Shown: piece by piece, positions 35,924-43,991 of the stretch | How the letters are laid out: each line of letters begins with the position of its first letter | Numbering within the stretch: the first letter of the stretch is position 1 | Source of the DNA: Nocardioides islandensis | Lineage (GTDB): Bacteria; Actinomycetota; Actinomycetes; Propionibacteriales; Nocardioidaceae | NCBI RefSeq assembly: GCF_015352455.1 | Contig: NZ_JADKPN010000001.1 | Span: 806,001 to 870,000 of the forward strand | Direction: 5' to 3' | Length of the DNA stretch: 64,000 nucleotides | Position numbers and translations under genes: made by a program | The notes under the pieces: model-generated | Database searches by the model: none | The model's input: the letters and a program-made list of their open reading frames with translations, nothing else | Told to the model about the DNA's origin: nothing

Positions 35924-36613
35924 TCAGGCCTTCCGCACCGCGCCACGCAGCGGGACCGCGTACGCCGTGAGGCAGACGGCGCAGACAGCGGCGCTCCACA
36001 CCGCGCCCTGGCTGACGAACAGCGCGACCAGCGGCACGACCACCGCCGGAAGCGTCCACCAGCGCACCAGCCGCGCGCGCATCAGCGCGACCACGGAGAG
36101 CGGCACGCCGATGACGAACCCGGCCATCGAGGCGATCCCGAAGCCCATGACACCCCACATGGTGTCCTCCATGTAGGTCTCCACGGCGTGGGTGCCGGCG
36201 TAGCCGAACTCGTGACCGATCGCCGAGGCGTACCAGTCGGTGATGAGCATCCCCGGCAGCGTGACCATGCCGGCGAAGGCCAGCAGGGCCGCGACGTTGG
36301 CGAGCCAGGCGCCCTTGCCCTTGACGAGCGCGGCACCGAGGAAGGCCGGCAGCATCCAGAAGGCGTAGGCCCAGTGGTAGCCCGTGGACTTCCACTGCAG
36401 CGGGGTCGGGTTCTCGATGTAGGTCTTGACCATCTCGGCGCCGTTGTGGCCGGCGGCCGGGTCGCCCAGGGCACCCATGAAGCCGAAGCCGGCGGCCAGG
36501 ATCGGGGCGGCGATGATGAGGCCACGGCGTACGGCGACGGCGCGCGAGGTCGTGGTGGCCTCCGGCGCAGAGGTGGCCGAGGTGGAGGACTCGGTGGCGG
36601 TGATGGCGGTCAT
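35924..36613 (-). CDS. unknown multi-pass membrane protein, probable two-component target
   Basis: A 229-residue protein with a Thr/Ser/Ala-rich N-terminus and about six membrane helices; no family recognised. A conserved-looking loop lies between helices 1 and 2 (DPAAGHNGAEMVKTYIENPT). ATG at 36613 has GGGAG nine bases upstream. A 16/18 match to the palindrome at 38533-38550 lies 73-90 bp upstream, so the adjacent response regulator may control it. It is downstream of that regulator on the same strand with a 103-bp gap. Confidence 0.7.
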   Translation of the reverse strand: MTAITATESSTSATSAPEATTTSRAVAVRRGLIIAAPILAAGFGFMGALGDPAAGHNGAEMVKTYIENPTPLQWKSTGYHWAYAFWMLPAFLGAALVKGKGAWLANVAALLAFAGMVTLPGMLITDWYASAIGHEFGYAGTHAVETYMEDTMWGVMGFGIASMAGFVIGVPLSVVALMRARLVRWWTLPAVVVPLVALFVSQGAVWSAAVCAVCLTAYAVPLRGAVRKA

Positions 36614-36685
36614 GGTTGCGGTCTCCCTGTGAAGTGGTGTCGTCGTTGACAGGGATGACTCTCCGGCCGGCGGCCCTCGGCGCGG

Positions 36686-36703
36686 ATCGGTCGCGCGACG
36701 GGT
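36686..36703. promoter_or_regulatory. response-regulator operator, imperfect copy
   Basis: ATCGGTCGCGCGACGGGT matches the perfect palindrome ATCGGTCGCGCGACCGAT at 16 of 18 positions; the left half is identical. It lies between the regulator stop and the membrane-protein gene it precedes. Confidence 0.6.
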
Positions 36704-36716
36704 TCTGGACTCGGTC

Positions 36717-37385
36717 CTACGACTGATCTTCGCCGGGCGTCACGACGCCGTTCTCGTAGGCGAAGATCACCGCCTGCACGCGGTCGCGCAGGTGCAGCTT
36801 GGTGAGCACGTTGCTGACGTGGGTCTTGGTCGTGCCCTCGGAGACGAAGAGCCGCTGGCCGATGTCCTGGTTCGAGAGCCCGCGTGCGAGCAGGCCGAGG
36901 ACCTCGAGCTCTCGAGGGGTCAGCTGACCGAGTCGGGCGTCGACCGGCTTGGTCGACGTGTCGCCGCGTCGTACGAACGCGTCGATCACGCGCCGCGTCA
37001 CGCCGGGCGCGAGGAGCGAGTCACCAGCGGCCACCACGCGGATCGCGGCGGCGAGCTCCTCTGCCGGCGCGTCCTTGAGCAGGAACCCGCTGGCGCCGGC
37101 GCGCAGCGCCTCGAAGACGTACTCGTCCAGGTCGAACGTCGTCAGCACCAGCACGCTCGTGCCGATGCCGGCCTCCATCAGCTGCCGGGTGGCGGCGAGC
37201 CCGTCGAGGACCGGCATCCGGATGTCCATGAGCGTGACGTCGGGCCGCAGACGGGTGACGACCTCGATCGCCTCCTCGCCGTTGGCGGCCTCGCCGACGA
37301 CCTCGAGGTCGGGCTCGGACTCCAGCAGCGACCGGAAGCCGGCGCGGACCATGCCCTGGTCGTCGCAGATGACGAGGCTGGTCAT
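36717..37385 (-). CDS. NarL/FixJ-family response regulator
   Basis: Response regulator of 222 residues: receiver with acidic pair CDDQG, phospho-Asp in PDVTLMDIRMP (about residue 53), Thr in LVLTTFD and Lys in GFLLKDAP; LuxR-type HTH in LTPRELEVLGLLARGLSNQD. ATG overlaps the kinase stop (ATGA). Probable target sites are 38533-38550 and 36686-36703. Confidence 0.92.
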   Translation of the reverse strand: MTSLVICDDQGMVRAGFRSLLESEPDLEVVGEAANGEEAIEVVTRLRPDVTLMDIRMPVLDGLAATRQLMEAGIGTSVLVLTTFDLDEYVFEALRAGASGFLLKDAPAEELAAAIRVVAAGDSLLAPGVTRRVIDAFVRRGDTSTKPVDARLGQLTPRELEVLGLLARGLSNQDIGQRLFVSEGTTKTHVSNVLTKLHLRDRVQAVIFAYENGVVTPGEDQS

Positions 37386-38497
37386 TCCTGGCCTTTCAGG
37401 GGGAGGGTGGCCGACAGGCGCGTGCCGCCGCCGGGGTTGGGCTCGAGCCGCACGGTGCCGCCGTACAGCGCGACTCGCTCGCGGATGCCGACCAGGCCGT
37501 GACCGGCGTTCGGCGTTTCGTCAGGTACGCCGCGGCCGTCGTCGACAACCTCGACGTCGAGCGTCGACGGGCCCCAGCGCAGGGTGACGGTCGCGTGCCG
37601 GGCGCCGGAGTGGCGCAGCGCGTTGGTGAGGCCCTCCTGGGCGATGCGGTACGCCGCCAGGTCCAGGCCCGGGCTGAGCTCGACCGGCTCGCCCTCGACG
37701 TGCAGCTCGGCCGTCATGTCCCCGGCGCCGGCCTGGTCGACGAGCCGCCGGAGCTCGCCGAGCCCGGGCTGCGGGGCCAGGCTGGCGGACTCGCCGTCGG
37801 TGCGCAGCACCCCGAACAGCCGGCGCATCTCGGCCAGCGCCTCCCGCGCGGTCTGCTCGACGGCCGCGAGGTCCGCGATCTCCCGCTCGTGGTCGGGGCC
37901 GAGCCTCCGGCGTACCGCCTGGGTCTGGATCGTCACCACGCTGATCGAGTGGGAGACCACGTCGTGCAGCTCACGGGCGATGCGCGTGCGCTCCTCGGCC
38001 GCGATCCGGGCGGCCTCGACCTCGAGTCGCTCGGCGCGCTCGATGGCCTCGGTGGCACGCACGGTCCGGTCGCGGGTCAGCACGCCGACGGCCCAGGGGC
38101 CGGCGAAGAAGACCATCGCGGCGGCTGCATCGCTGAACTCGAAGTCGTCCCGGATCGAGACGGCCAGGAAGGGCACGATGACGAGCGCGAGGCCGGCGTA
38201 CGACTGCGGTGGCCGCGTCTCGTACCCGACCGTGAAGCACACCAGCACCAGGGACAGCAGCGTGGTGAACTGCCCCTCAGGGTTGGTCGCCACGTTGACC
38301 GCGACCACCAGCGCGGCCACGCCGAGCGGGGCACGCCGCCGCCATGCCAGCGACGCCATCGCGATGCACGCGAGCGTCGAGCTCCACCACGGCTGGTCGG
38401 CCGGCCCGAACAGTGCCTCGCCGGCCGTGAGCGCCACGAACACCGCCGCGATGCAGGCGTCCAGCAACGGTGGCCGGAGGTCGCGCAGACGGGTCAC
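37382..38497 (-). CDS. sensor histidine kinase (NarX/DesK-like, HisKA_3)
   Basis: Membrane kinase of 371 residues. About five helices in the first 150 residues without a large extracellular domain suggest membrane or envelope sensing. The dimerisation His is in RIARELHDVVSHSISVV, followed by the HATPase with TNALRHS and DDGRGVPDETP. GTG at 38497 follows TAGCGT (38511-38506) plus 8 bases; the perfect palindrome lies just upstream of that -10. It is the first gene of the two-component operon, so positive autoregulation is likely. Confidence 0.92.
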   Translation of the reverse strand: MTRLRDLRPPLLDACIAAVFVALTAGEALFGPADQPWWSSTLACIAMASLAWRRRAPLGVAALVVAVNVATNPEGQFTTLLSLVLVCFTVGYETRPPQSYAGLALVIVPFLAVSIRDDFEFSDAAAAMVFFAGPWAVGVLTRDRTVRATEAIERAERLEVEAARIAAEERTRIARELHDVVSHSISVVTIQTQAVRRRLGPDHEREIADLAAVEQTAREALAEMRRLFGVLRTDGESASLAPQPGLGELRRLVDQAGAGDMTAELHVEGEPVELSPGLDLAAYRIAQEGLTNALRHSGARHATVTLRWGPSTLDVEVVDDGRGVPDETPNAGHGLVGIRERVALYGGTVRLEPNPGGGTRLSATLPLKGQE

Positions 38498-38532
38498 GGA
38501 CGAGAACGCTAGGCGACGCAGGGGTGCGGTAC

Positions 38533-38550
38533 ATCGGTCGCGCGACCGAT
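38533..38550. promoter_or_regulatory. perfect 18-bp operator between kinase and SRPBCC genes
   Basis: ATCGGTCGCGCGACCGAT is fully palindromic. It ends directly before the -10 (TACGTT, 38551-38556) of the rightward gene and lies about 22 bp upstream of the kinase -10, covering the -35 area of both. This fits an activator or repressor site for the encoded LuxR-type regulator. Confidence 0.7.
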
Positions 38551-38562
38551 TACGTTCGTGGC

Positions 38563-38970
38563 GTGGAGGACCTGCCGTACGTCGACACCCACGACGTCCT
38601 CGTCCCCGCCCCGCGCGACCGGGTCTGGTCCGCGCTGGAGTCATCCCTCGCGGGAGTGGTCGGGGGCCGAGGCTCCCTGCTCACCAAGGTGCTGGGCACC
38701 TCGCCGCCCTCGGGCTTCGGGGTCGCCTCGCGTGTCGAGGGGGAGCGTCTCGAGCTGGCCGGACGTCACCGGTTCTCGCGGTACCGGTTGGTGTTCGACC
38801 TCACCCCGGCGCCCTCGGGAGGGACGCGGCTGAGCGCCACGACGCACGCCGTGTTCCCCGGTCCGCAAGGCGCGGCGTACCGCTTCGTCGTCATCGGCCT
38901 CGGCCCGCACGTCCTCGCGACCCGCCGGATGCTGGCCTCCGTGGCCCGGCGTGCGGTCGGCTCGTCCTGA
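38563..38970 (+). CDS. SRPBCC-like protein
   Basis: A 135-residue protein resembling the START/SRPBCC polyketide-cyclase fold: DTHDVLVPAPRDRVWSALES at the N-terminus, central beta strands and a C-terminal helix (GPHVLATRRMLASVAR). The ligand is unknown. GTG at 38563 lies 6 bases after TACGTT. The operator abuts its -10, so it is probably controlled by the neighbouring two-component system. Confidence 0.72.
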   Translation: MEDLPYVDTHDVLVPAPRDRVWSALESSLAGVVGGRGSLLTKVLGTSPPSGFGVASRVEGERLELAGRHRFSRYRLVFDLTPAPSGGTRLSATTHAVFPGPQGAAYRFVVIGLGPHVLATRRMLASVARRAVGSS

Positions 38971-38995
38971 TTTCGGGGGCCTCCTGACCCTCCGG

Positions 38996-39001
38996 TAGCC
39001 T
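38996..39001 (+). promoter_or_regulatory. -10 element of the tRNA-Ser gene
   Basis: TAGCCT ends 7 bases before the first base of the mature tRNA. The same spacing occurs before start codons of many genes here, which implies transcription starts at or next to the tRNA 5' end. Confidence 0.5.
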
Positions 39002-39008
39002 CTCCGGC

Positions 39009-39098
39009 GGTGGCGTGTCCGAGCGGCCTAAGGAGAACGCCTCGAAAGCGTTTGTGGGCGCAAGTCCACCGCGGGTTCAAATCCCGCCGCCACCGCCA
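39009..39098 (+). tRNA. tRNA-Ser (anticodon CGA)
   Basis: Class II tRNA. Acceptor GGTGGCG (39009-39015) pairs with CGCCACC (39088-39094); discriminator G; CCA is encoded (39096-39098). Anticodon loop CTCGAAA gives CGA, reading UCG. A long variable arm (about TGTGGGCGCAAGTCCACC) and the T-arm GCGGG-TTCAAAT-CCCGC are present. Confidence 0.96.
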
Positions 39099-39116
39099 CT
39101 CTTCTTCTCCGGAACG

Positions 39117-39845
39117 TCATCCGCCCGGGTCGCCCGGACGACCACGTCGGATGACGTCCCGGGCGGCGGCCAGGAAGGCGCGGACGGCGTCGGGGTCGAG
39201 GGGGGCGTCGGGGTCGGCGCCGGTCTGGCGGGCGAGGGCGGCCTCGACGAGTGGGCGGTCGGTGTCGGCGACGCGGCCGCGCGCCCAGTGTCCGCCGTCC
39301 ACCTTGGAGACCAGCGAGCCGTCCACGGCGAAGCGGAGGGCGCGGCAGGCGTTGAGCACGGCGTACTCGGTGGGGTTGTGCTCGGCGGCCCAGTCCATCT
39401 CGCCGGCGAGCTGGGCGAGCACCAGCGCGCGCGGCACGGGGGCGAAGCCCGGGAGGCCGAGGGAGTGGCAGACCGCGAAGTGCAGGACGAGGTCGAGGTC
39501 GCCGGGATGGCCGTGGCCGTCGACGTCCTTCTCGTCGCCGGGCGCGGTCGTCACGTGCAGCTCGAACGCCGCCCGTGGGACCGGGTGCGCCGCCACCGAG
39601 TCGAGCACCACGCTGAGCTCGAGGCCGACGGCCGGGCAGGGAATCGCGCGCCAGGCCGACGCGAGAGCGTCCTGCTCCGGGGCCGTCAGCGGCCGGGTCA
39701 CGACCACGAGCACGTCGATGTCGCTGCGTTCCGGGCGCCACCCGCCGAGCACGAGTGAGCCGTGCGGGTGCACACCGACCAGGTCGCCGCCCAGGACGTC
39801 AGTCGCGACCGAGGTCAGGGCCGCGAGGTACGCCGAGGGGTCCAC
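39117..39845 (-). CDS. AadA-like nucleotidyltransferase (aminoglycoside adenylyltransferase fold)
   Basis: Protein of 242 residues with the Pol-beta-type nucleotidyltransferase motif GSLVLGGWRPERSDIDVLVVV (GSx10DxD) and the C-terminal helical domain with ALNACRALRFAVDGSLVSK seen in AadA/ANT(3'')-ANT(9) proteins. GTG at 39845 follows TACCTT plus 7 bases, so it has its own leaderless promoter inside the end of the MFS gene. Chromosomal members often do not confer resistance, so the substrate is open. Confidence 0.78.
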   Translation of the reverse strand: MDPSAYLAALTSVATDVLGGDLVGVHPHGSLVLGGWRPERSDIDVLVVVTRPLTAPEQDALASAWRAIPCPAVGLELSVVLDSVAAHPVPRAAFELHVTTAPGDEKDVDGHGHPGDLDLVLHFAVCHSLGLPGFAPVPRALVLAQLAGEMDWAAEHNPTEYAVLNACRALRFAVDGSLVSKVDGGHWARGRVADTDRPLVEAALARQTGADPDAPLDPDAVRAFLAAARDVIRRGRPGDPGG

Positions 39846-41007
39846 GTGCGGCAAGGTACGCCGCCGCGAGGCCGAGGCTGGCCATCGCCATCAGCAGCCA
39901 GGTGACCAGGGGGCCCGTCGACGCGAGCAGCTGGGTGCCCAGCACCGGCGCGAGGATCGCGGCGAAGCCCCAGCTGGTCCCGTACACGGCCAGATACGCG
40001 CCGCTGCCGCCCTCGGGCGCGATCGCCGCGACGAGCGTGTAGGCCCGGCCCATCAGGAGCAGGTCGCCGATGCTCCAGACCACGGTGGAGGCGACGTACG
40101 CCGGGATGCTGGTCGCCAGGCCCGTGCCGGCCAGCCCGATCCCGAGGACGACGAAGGCGACGGCCATCGCCACCGGGTCGTCCAGCCGGCGCAGCGCTCG
40201 GGCGGCCGCAAGCGGCTGGGCGATCACGACGGTCACGGCGGAGGCGGTCAGCAGCAGCCCGATCACCGAGGGCGGCAGGCCCCGACCCGTCACGGTGAGC
40301 GGGAGGGTGATGGTGACCTGGAGGTACAGGGTCGCCAGCAGCGTGCCCAGCCCGAGCAGCAGCAGCAGCCGCCGGTCCCGCCAGGGTCGCGCCGGGCCTG
40401 CGACGGATGCCGACGACGGACGAGCGACCGGGAGCCACCGGGCGATGACGGCGGCACACAGCAGGCAGCTGACCGCGTCGGCCACGAACAGCCAGCGGAG
40501 GTCGAACCCGGCCAACAGCGCGGCCAGCAGCCCCGCTCCCATCCCCGCGGCGGACAGTGCGGCGAACAGCAGGCCGAAGGCGATCGGACGGTCCTCCGGC
40601 GCGGTCGCGTCCGCGACCAGGGACTGGCTCGGCGGCTCGTAGACCTCGAACGCCAGTCCCAGCAGGACCACGGCGACCGCGGCCTGCGGCAGCGTCCGGG
40701 AGCCCGCCACGAGGAGCTGCGCCGCGGCGGTCGCACACAGCCCGACCACGATGGTGGCGCGCGGTCCCCAGCGGTCCGACAACCGCCCGCCCGCGAGCCG
40801 CGACGGGATGGTGGCGAGACCAAACGCCGCCATCAGGTATCCCGCCTGGGCGACGGACGCACCCTGCTCGGCGACCAGGGTCACGGTGAGGAAGGGCAGG
40901 GTGAACGCGCCGAGCCGGTTGACCGCTCGGGCGCCGACCAGCAGCCACACAGACCCGGGCAGCTCACGCCAGGACGTCACTGTCGTTCGCGGTATTGTCA
41001 GTGACAT
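39799..41007 (-). CDS. MFS transporter
   Basis: Major facilitator of 402 residues with about 12 helices; the loop 2-3 motif is GGRLSDRWGPRATI and the mid region has FEVYEPPSQSLVAD. Probably a drug-type exporter. ATG at 41007 follows TAGGTT plus 6 bases. It is divergent from a CGNR zinc-finger regulator, a frequent regulator-exporter pairing. A TGTCA-G-TGACA palindrome overlaps its first codons (40996-41006). Confidence 0.88.
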   Translation of the reverse strand: MSLTIPRTTVTSWRELPGSVWLLVGARAVNRLGAFTLPFLTVTLVAEQGASVAQAGYLMAAFGLATIPSRLAGGRLSDRWGPRATIVVGLCATAAAQLLVAGSRTLPQAAVAVVLLGLAFEVYEPPSQSLVADATAPEDRPIAFGLLFAALSAAGMGAGLLAALLAGFDLRWLFVADAVSCLLCAAVIARWLPVARPSSASVAGPARPWRDRRLLLLLGLGTLLATLYLQVTITLPLTVTGRGLPPSVIGLLLTASAVTVVIAQPLAAARALRRLDDPVAMAVAFVVLGIGLAGTGLATSIPAYVASTVVWSIGDLLLMGRAYTLVAAIAPEGGSGAYLAVYGTSWGFAAILAPVLGTQLLASTGPLVTWLLMAMASLGLAAAYLAARGPLGVPRGPDLGRD

Positions 41008-41042
41008 CTCTCCAACCTAGATGAAGGTCGGTAACTGGTCAA

Positions 41043-41624
41043 ATGACGTTCGACAGTCACGTGTTCAACCTCGTCGACGTCGCCTCACGCCTGGTCAACG
41101 AGCTCACGCCGGGACTCCGGGGTGGGCAGGACGTGCATGTCCCAGTCGGCGCCGCACGAGCCGAGGCCGTGGCCCGTGCACTCGGCGGCAACGGCCGGCG
41201 TACTCCCGAGGTGACCGCCCGTCAGGCGACCGCCCTGACCGCGCACGCCGTCCAGATGCGCAAGGTGTTCGAGGCGACCGAGGCCGACGACCTCGTCGAG
41301 GCAGCGCGGGTCCTGAACAAGCTGCTGTTGCGCACCGGTGCGCGGCCTCGGCTCGACCCGCTGGCCACGGGTGGCTACCACGTGCACTTCCACGGCAGCA
41401 CCGACGGCCTGGCCACCGGCTGGGGCGCCGGCTGCGCCACCGGCCTCGCGCTCGCGATCGGCACCGACCTCGCGGGGCGGCTCGGCATCTGCGCGGCCGA
41501 TCGCTGCGACCGGGTGTACGTCGACACCTCCAAGAACGGCACCCGCCGCTTCTGCTCGACGACCTGCCAGAACCGCACCAAGACCGCGGCGTTCCGGCAG
41601 CGCCGGGGTCAGGCGAGCAGCTGA
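41043..41624 (+). CDS. CGNR zinc-finger transcriptional regulator
   Basis: A 193-residue protein with an ABATE-like N-terminal domain and a C-terminal CGNR-type zinc finger: CAADRCDRVYVDTSKNGTRR then FCSTTCQNRTKTAAFRQR, with four zinc Cys. Such proteins are stress-responsive regulators. It is divergent from the MFS gene and probably controls it. The 3' end overlaps the convergent hydrolase gene by 16 bp. Confidence 0.88.
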   Translation: MTFDSHVFNLVDVASRLVNELTPGLRGGQDVHVPVGAARAEAVARALGGNGRRTPEVTARQATALTAHAVQMRKVFEATEADDLVEAARVLNKLLLRTGARPRLDPLATGGYHVHFHGSTDGLATGWGAGCATGLALAIGTDLAGRLGICAADRCDRVYVDTSKNGTRRFCSTTCQNRTKTAAFRQRRGQASS

Positions 41625-42427
41625 CCCAGACCGAGCAAGGGCAGCGTCCGCGCCATGGCTCGGCCCATGCCCACGGCCGCCACGTCGTCGAGGAGCTCGT
41701 CGCGCCCGGGACCGTCGGTGAAGCAGTGCACGACGAGCGCATCGTCCGTGCCGGGGAGCAGCGTGCCGCCGTCGTGGCGTACGCCGTCGACGGACCCTGA
41801 CTTGTGCGCGAACGGCGCCCCGTCGACGAGCGGCCGCGCCAGCGAGTCGCGGTGCCACTGCTGCTCGAGCATCGCCCGGGCCACCGCGTGCTCCGGCGCC
41901 GAGACCATCCGGCTGATCGCGTCGGCGTGCTCGATGGGCACCACGACGCTGAGGCCGGCGCGGGACGGCAACGACGCAGACGAGTCCCACTCCTCGCACC
42001 GCGGGTCGCTGTGCCGGCCGGTGACCCATCGCCGCATCCGCGAGGCGAGGCCGCGACCAGCAAGAGCGTCGTTCACCACCACGAGCCCGCCGAGAGTGTC
42101 CACGACCGCGTTGGTGGCGGTGTTGTCGGAGAGCGCGGTCATCAGCTGGGCCACCGCGTGCAGCGGCAGCGTCACCGGGAGCGGCCAGGTCTTGAGGACG
42201 CCGTCACCCGCGGCCGCGTGCTCGGGCGTCACCGTCACCGGCAGGTCCCACGACAGCGACGATGACGCGAGCTCGAGCAGGAACGTCTTGATCGTCGACG
42301 CGCCGCTGTAGGCCAGGCCGCCTCGGACGTCCACGTCGAGGTCGCGCCATCGGAGCACCAGCGACCACGCTTCGACCCCGGCCAGCTCCTCGTCCCAGAT
42401 GGCGATGACGTCGTCGGCGAGGGCCAT
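41609..42427 (-). CDS. class A beta-lactamase-related serine hydrolase without signal peptide
   Basis: SxxK serine hydrolase fold, 272 residues. The three catalytic motifs are present: STIK in GASTIKTFLLEL, SDN in TALSDNTATNAVVD and KSG in APFAHKSGSVDGVRHD. Unlike secreted beta-lactamases it has no signal peptide. ATG at 42427 follows TAGCGT plus 7 bases. No clear Glu166-type omega loop was identified, so beta-lactamase activity is uncertain. Confidence 0.8.
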   Translation of the reverse strand: MALADDVIAIWDEELAGVEAWSLVLRWRDLDVDVRGGLAYSGASTIKTFLLELASSSLSWDLPVTVTPEHAAAGDGVLKTWPLPVTLPLHAVAQLMTALSDNTATNAVVDTLGGLVVVNDALAGRGLASRMRRWVTGRHSDPRCEEWDSSASLPSRAGLSVVVPIEHADAISRMVSAPEHAVARAMLEQQWHRDSLARPLVDGAPFAHKSGSVDGVRHDGGTLLPGTDDALVVHCFTDGPGRDELLDDVAAVGMGRAMARTLPLLGLGQLLA

Positions 42428-42478
42428 GAGTGGCACGCTACCGACACGACGTCGCCCCGCGGTCCTGGTACCGGCCGG

Positions 42479-43084
42479 TCAGCTCGCGCCGCTGATCCCC
42501 GTCTCCGGCGGTCCGTCGACGTGCCGGTACCGCAGCAGGATCGAGCCGCCGGGGAACGCCCGCGGCGGCTCGGCCAGCTCGTACCGGCTCGGCATCGTGC
42601 CCGCGGGCCAGAGCTTCTTGCCCTCGCCGACCACCACCGGGCACACCCACAGGTTGACCTGGTCGACCAGTCCTTCGCGGAACAGCGTCTGGCACAGGTC
42701 CGCACTGCCCCAGACGTGCGTCTCGCGGTGCCGCTCGCGGATCGCCCCCACGTCGGCCGCCGCGTCCCGGACCTGCGTGCTGCCCTCCCACGACAGCTCC
42801 GGCGTCCCTCGCGACGCGACGTACTTGGGCTGGTTGTTGAACACGTCCCCGATCGGGTCCCGCTGGAACGGCCAGTACCCGCGCCAGATGTCGTACGTCG
42901 TCCGCCCCAGCAGCAGGGCGTCCGAACGCTGGATGTCGGCGACGACCAGCGCTCCCGACTCGTCGTCGCCGTACGGCGCCTCCCACCCGGCGTACCCGAA
43001 GCCCGCGTCCTGCTCGCTCGGACCCCCGTTGGCCTGGATCACGCCGTCGAGCGTGATGTTCATCTGGACGTGCAGCTCACCCAT
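42479..43084 (-). CDS. dihydrofolate reductase-like (RibD C-terminal domain) protein
   Basis: Reductase-fold protein of 201 residues: MNITLDGVIQANGG, LLLGRTTYDIWRGYW and LVDQVNLWVCPVVVGEGKKLW are typical of the RibD_C/YyaP group, NADPH-dependent with unknown substrate. GGAGGGG precedes the ATG. Confidence 0.87.
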   Translation of the reverse strand: MGELHVQMNITLDGVIQANGGPSEQDAGFGYAGWEAPYGDDESGALVVADIQRSDALLLGRTTYDIWRGYWPFQRDPIGDVFNNQPKYVASRGTPELSWEGSTQVRDAAADVGAIRERHRETHVWGSADLCQTLFREGLVDQVNLWVCPVVVGEGKKLWPAGTMPSRYELAEPPRAFPGGSILLRYRHVDGPPETGISGAS

Positions 43085-43220
43085 GCTCCCCTCCGGTGGA
43101 ACCCGTCTCTGCCTCTTCCCTACCGGGATGACCGATCTCGATGCTAGGTCGAAGCACGTCGCCTGCCGGGATCCGTCGGGTCGTGCCGAGGTGTGTGCGC
43201 GTGCCGTGACCGGGGGAGGA

Positions 43221-43991
43221 TCAGCTGCGTTGGGCGAGTGGTCGAGGGGGCTCGGGTGGGTGGCCGGTCAGGCTCTCGATGAGCTCGGCCGCGATGGTGC
43301 TGACCTTGCGGTTGCTGGTCTGCGAGCTGTGCCGCAGGATCTCGAAGGCCTCGTGAGCGCTGATCTTGCGGGTGACCATCAAGATCCCCAGGGCCTGGTC
43401 GATCAGAGCCCGGGTCGCGAGTGCCTCACCAAGCTGGTCGTCGAGAACGGTGTGGCTCGCGTGGCGGAGAAGGATCGTCAGGGCGGTGGCGGCCTGGGCG
43501 GTGAAGGCTTCGGCCCGCGTGATGTCGTGGTCGGTGAAGGCGTGGGGGGTAGCGGCGAACAGGTTGAGCGCACCCCACGTCTTGCCGTCGAGGATGAGCG
43601 GCACCGAGCAGACGCTGTGGATGCCGTTGGCGACGGCGTGGCCGGCGTAGTCCCCCCAGCGGGTCTCGGTCTCCATGTCCCGCACCTCGACGCGGATTCC
43701 CTCGTGGATCGCTGCCAGGCAGGGGCCGCGGCCGCGCATGTACTGCACCTCGTCCATGCGCATCGCGACCTCGTCACTGCTGACCACAGTGGCGATCTGG
43801 CCGTCGCGGCGCAGGGTGATCCCGCAGTGGGTACCGGGCACGATCGCTGCCGCCAGGGCACTGAGCTCTTGGAGGAAGGCGGTGACATCGGGGCCGTCGA
43901 GGACGAGGTTCTGCAGCTCGGCGAAGGCCGCAGCCAGCTCGATCGGTTCCTGGGGCTCTGGCGTCGTGAAGGCGCTCGGCGTCGTATCCAC
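43221..43991 (-). CDS. GAF-ANTAR RNA-binding regulator
   Basis: Protein of 256 residues: GAF sensor (about 30-165) and C-terminal ANTAR domain (about 180-240, ALIDQALGILMVTRKISAHEAF). ANTAR proteins bind paired RNA hairpins and prevent termination. GTG start at 43991. It is divergent from a 427-bp gap with a structured leader (44356-44382), a candidate target. Confidence 0.87.
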   Translation of the reverse strand: MDTTPSAFTTPEPQEPIELAAAFAELQNLVLDGPDVTAFLQELSALAAAIVPGTHCGITLRRDGQIATVVSSDEVAMRMDEVQYMRGRGPCLAAIHEGIRVEVRDMETETRWGDYAGHAVANGIHSVCSVPLILDGKTWGALNLFAATPHAFTDHDITRAEAFTAQAATALTILLRHASHTVLDDQLGEALATRALIDQALGILMVTRKISAHEAFEILRHSSQTSNRKVSTIAAELIESLTGHPPEPPRPLAQRS

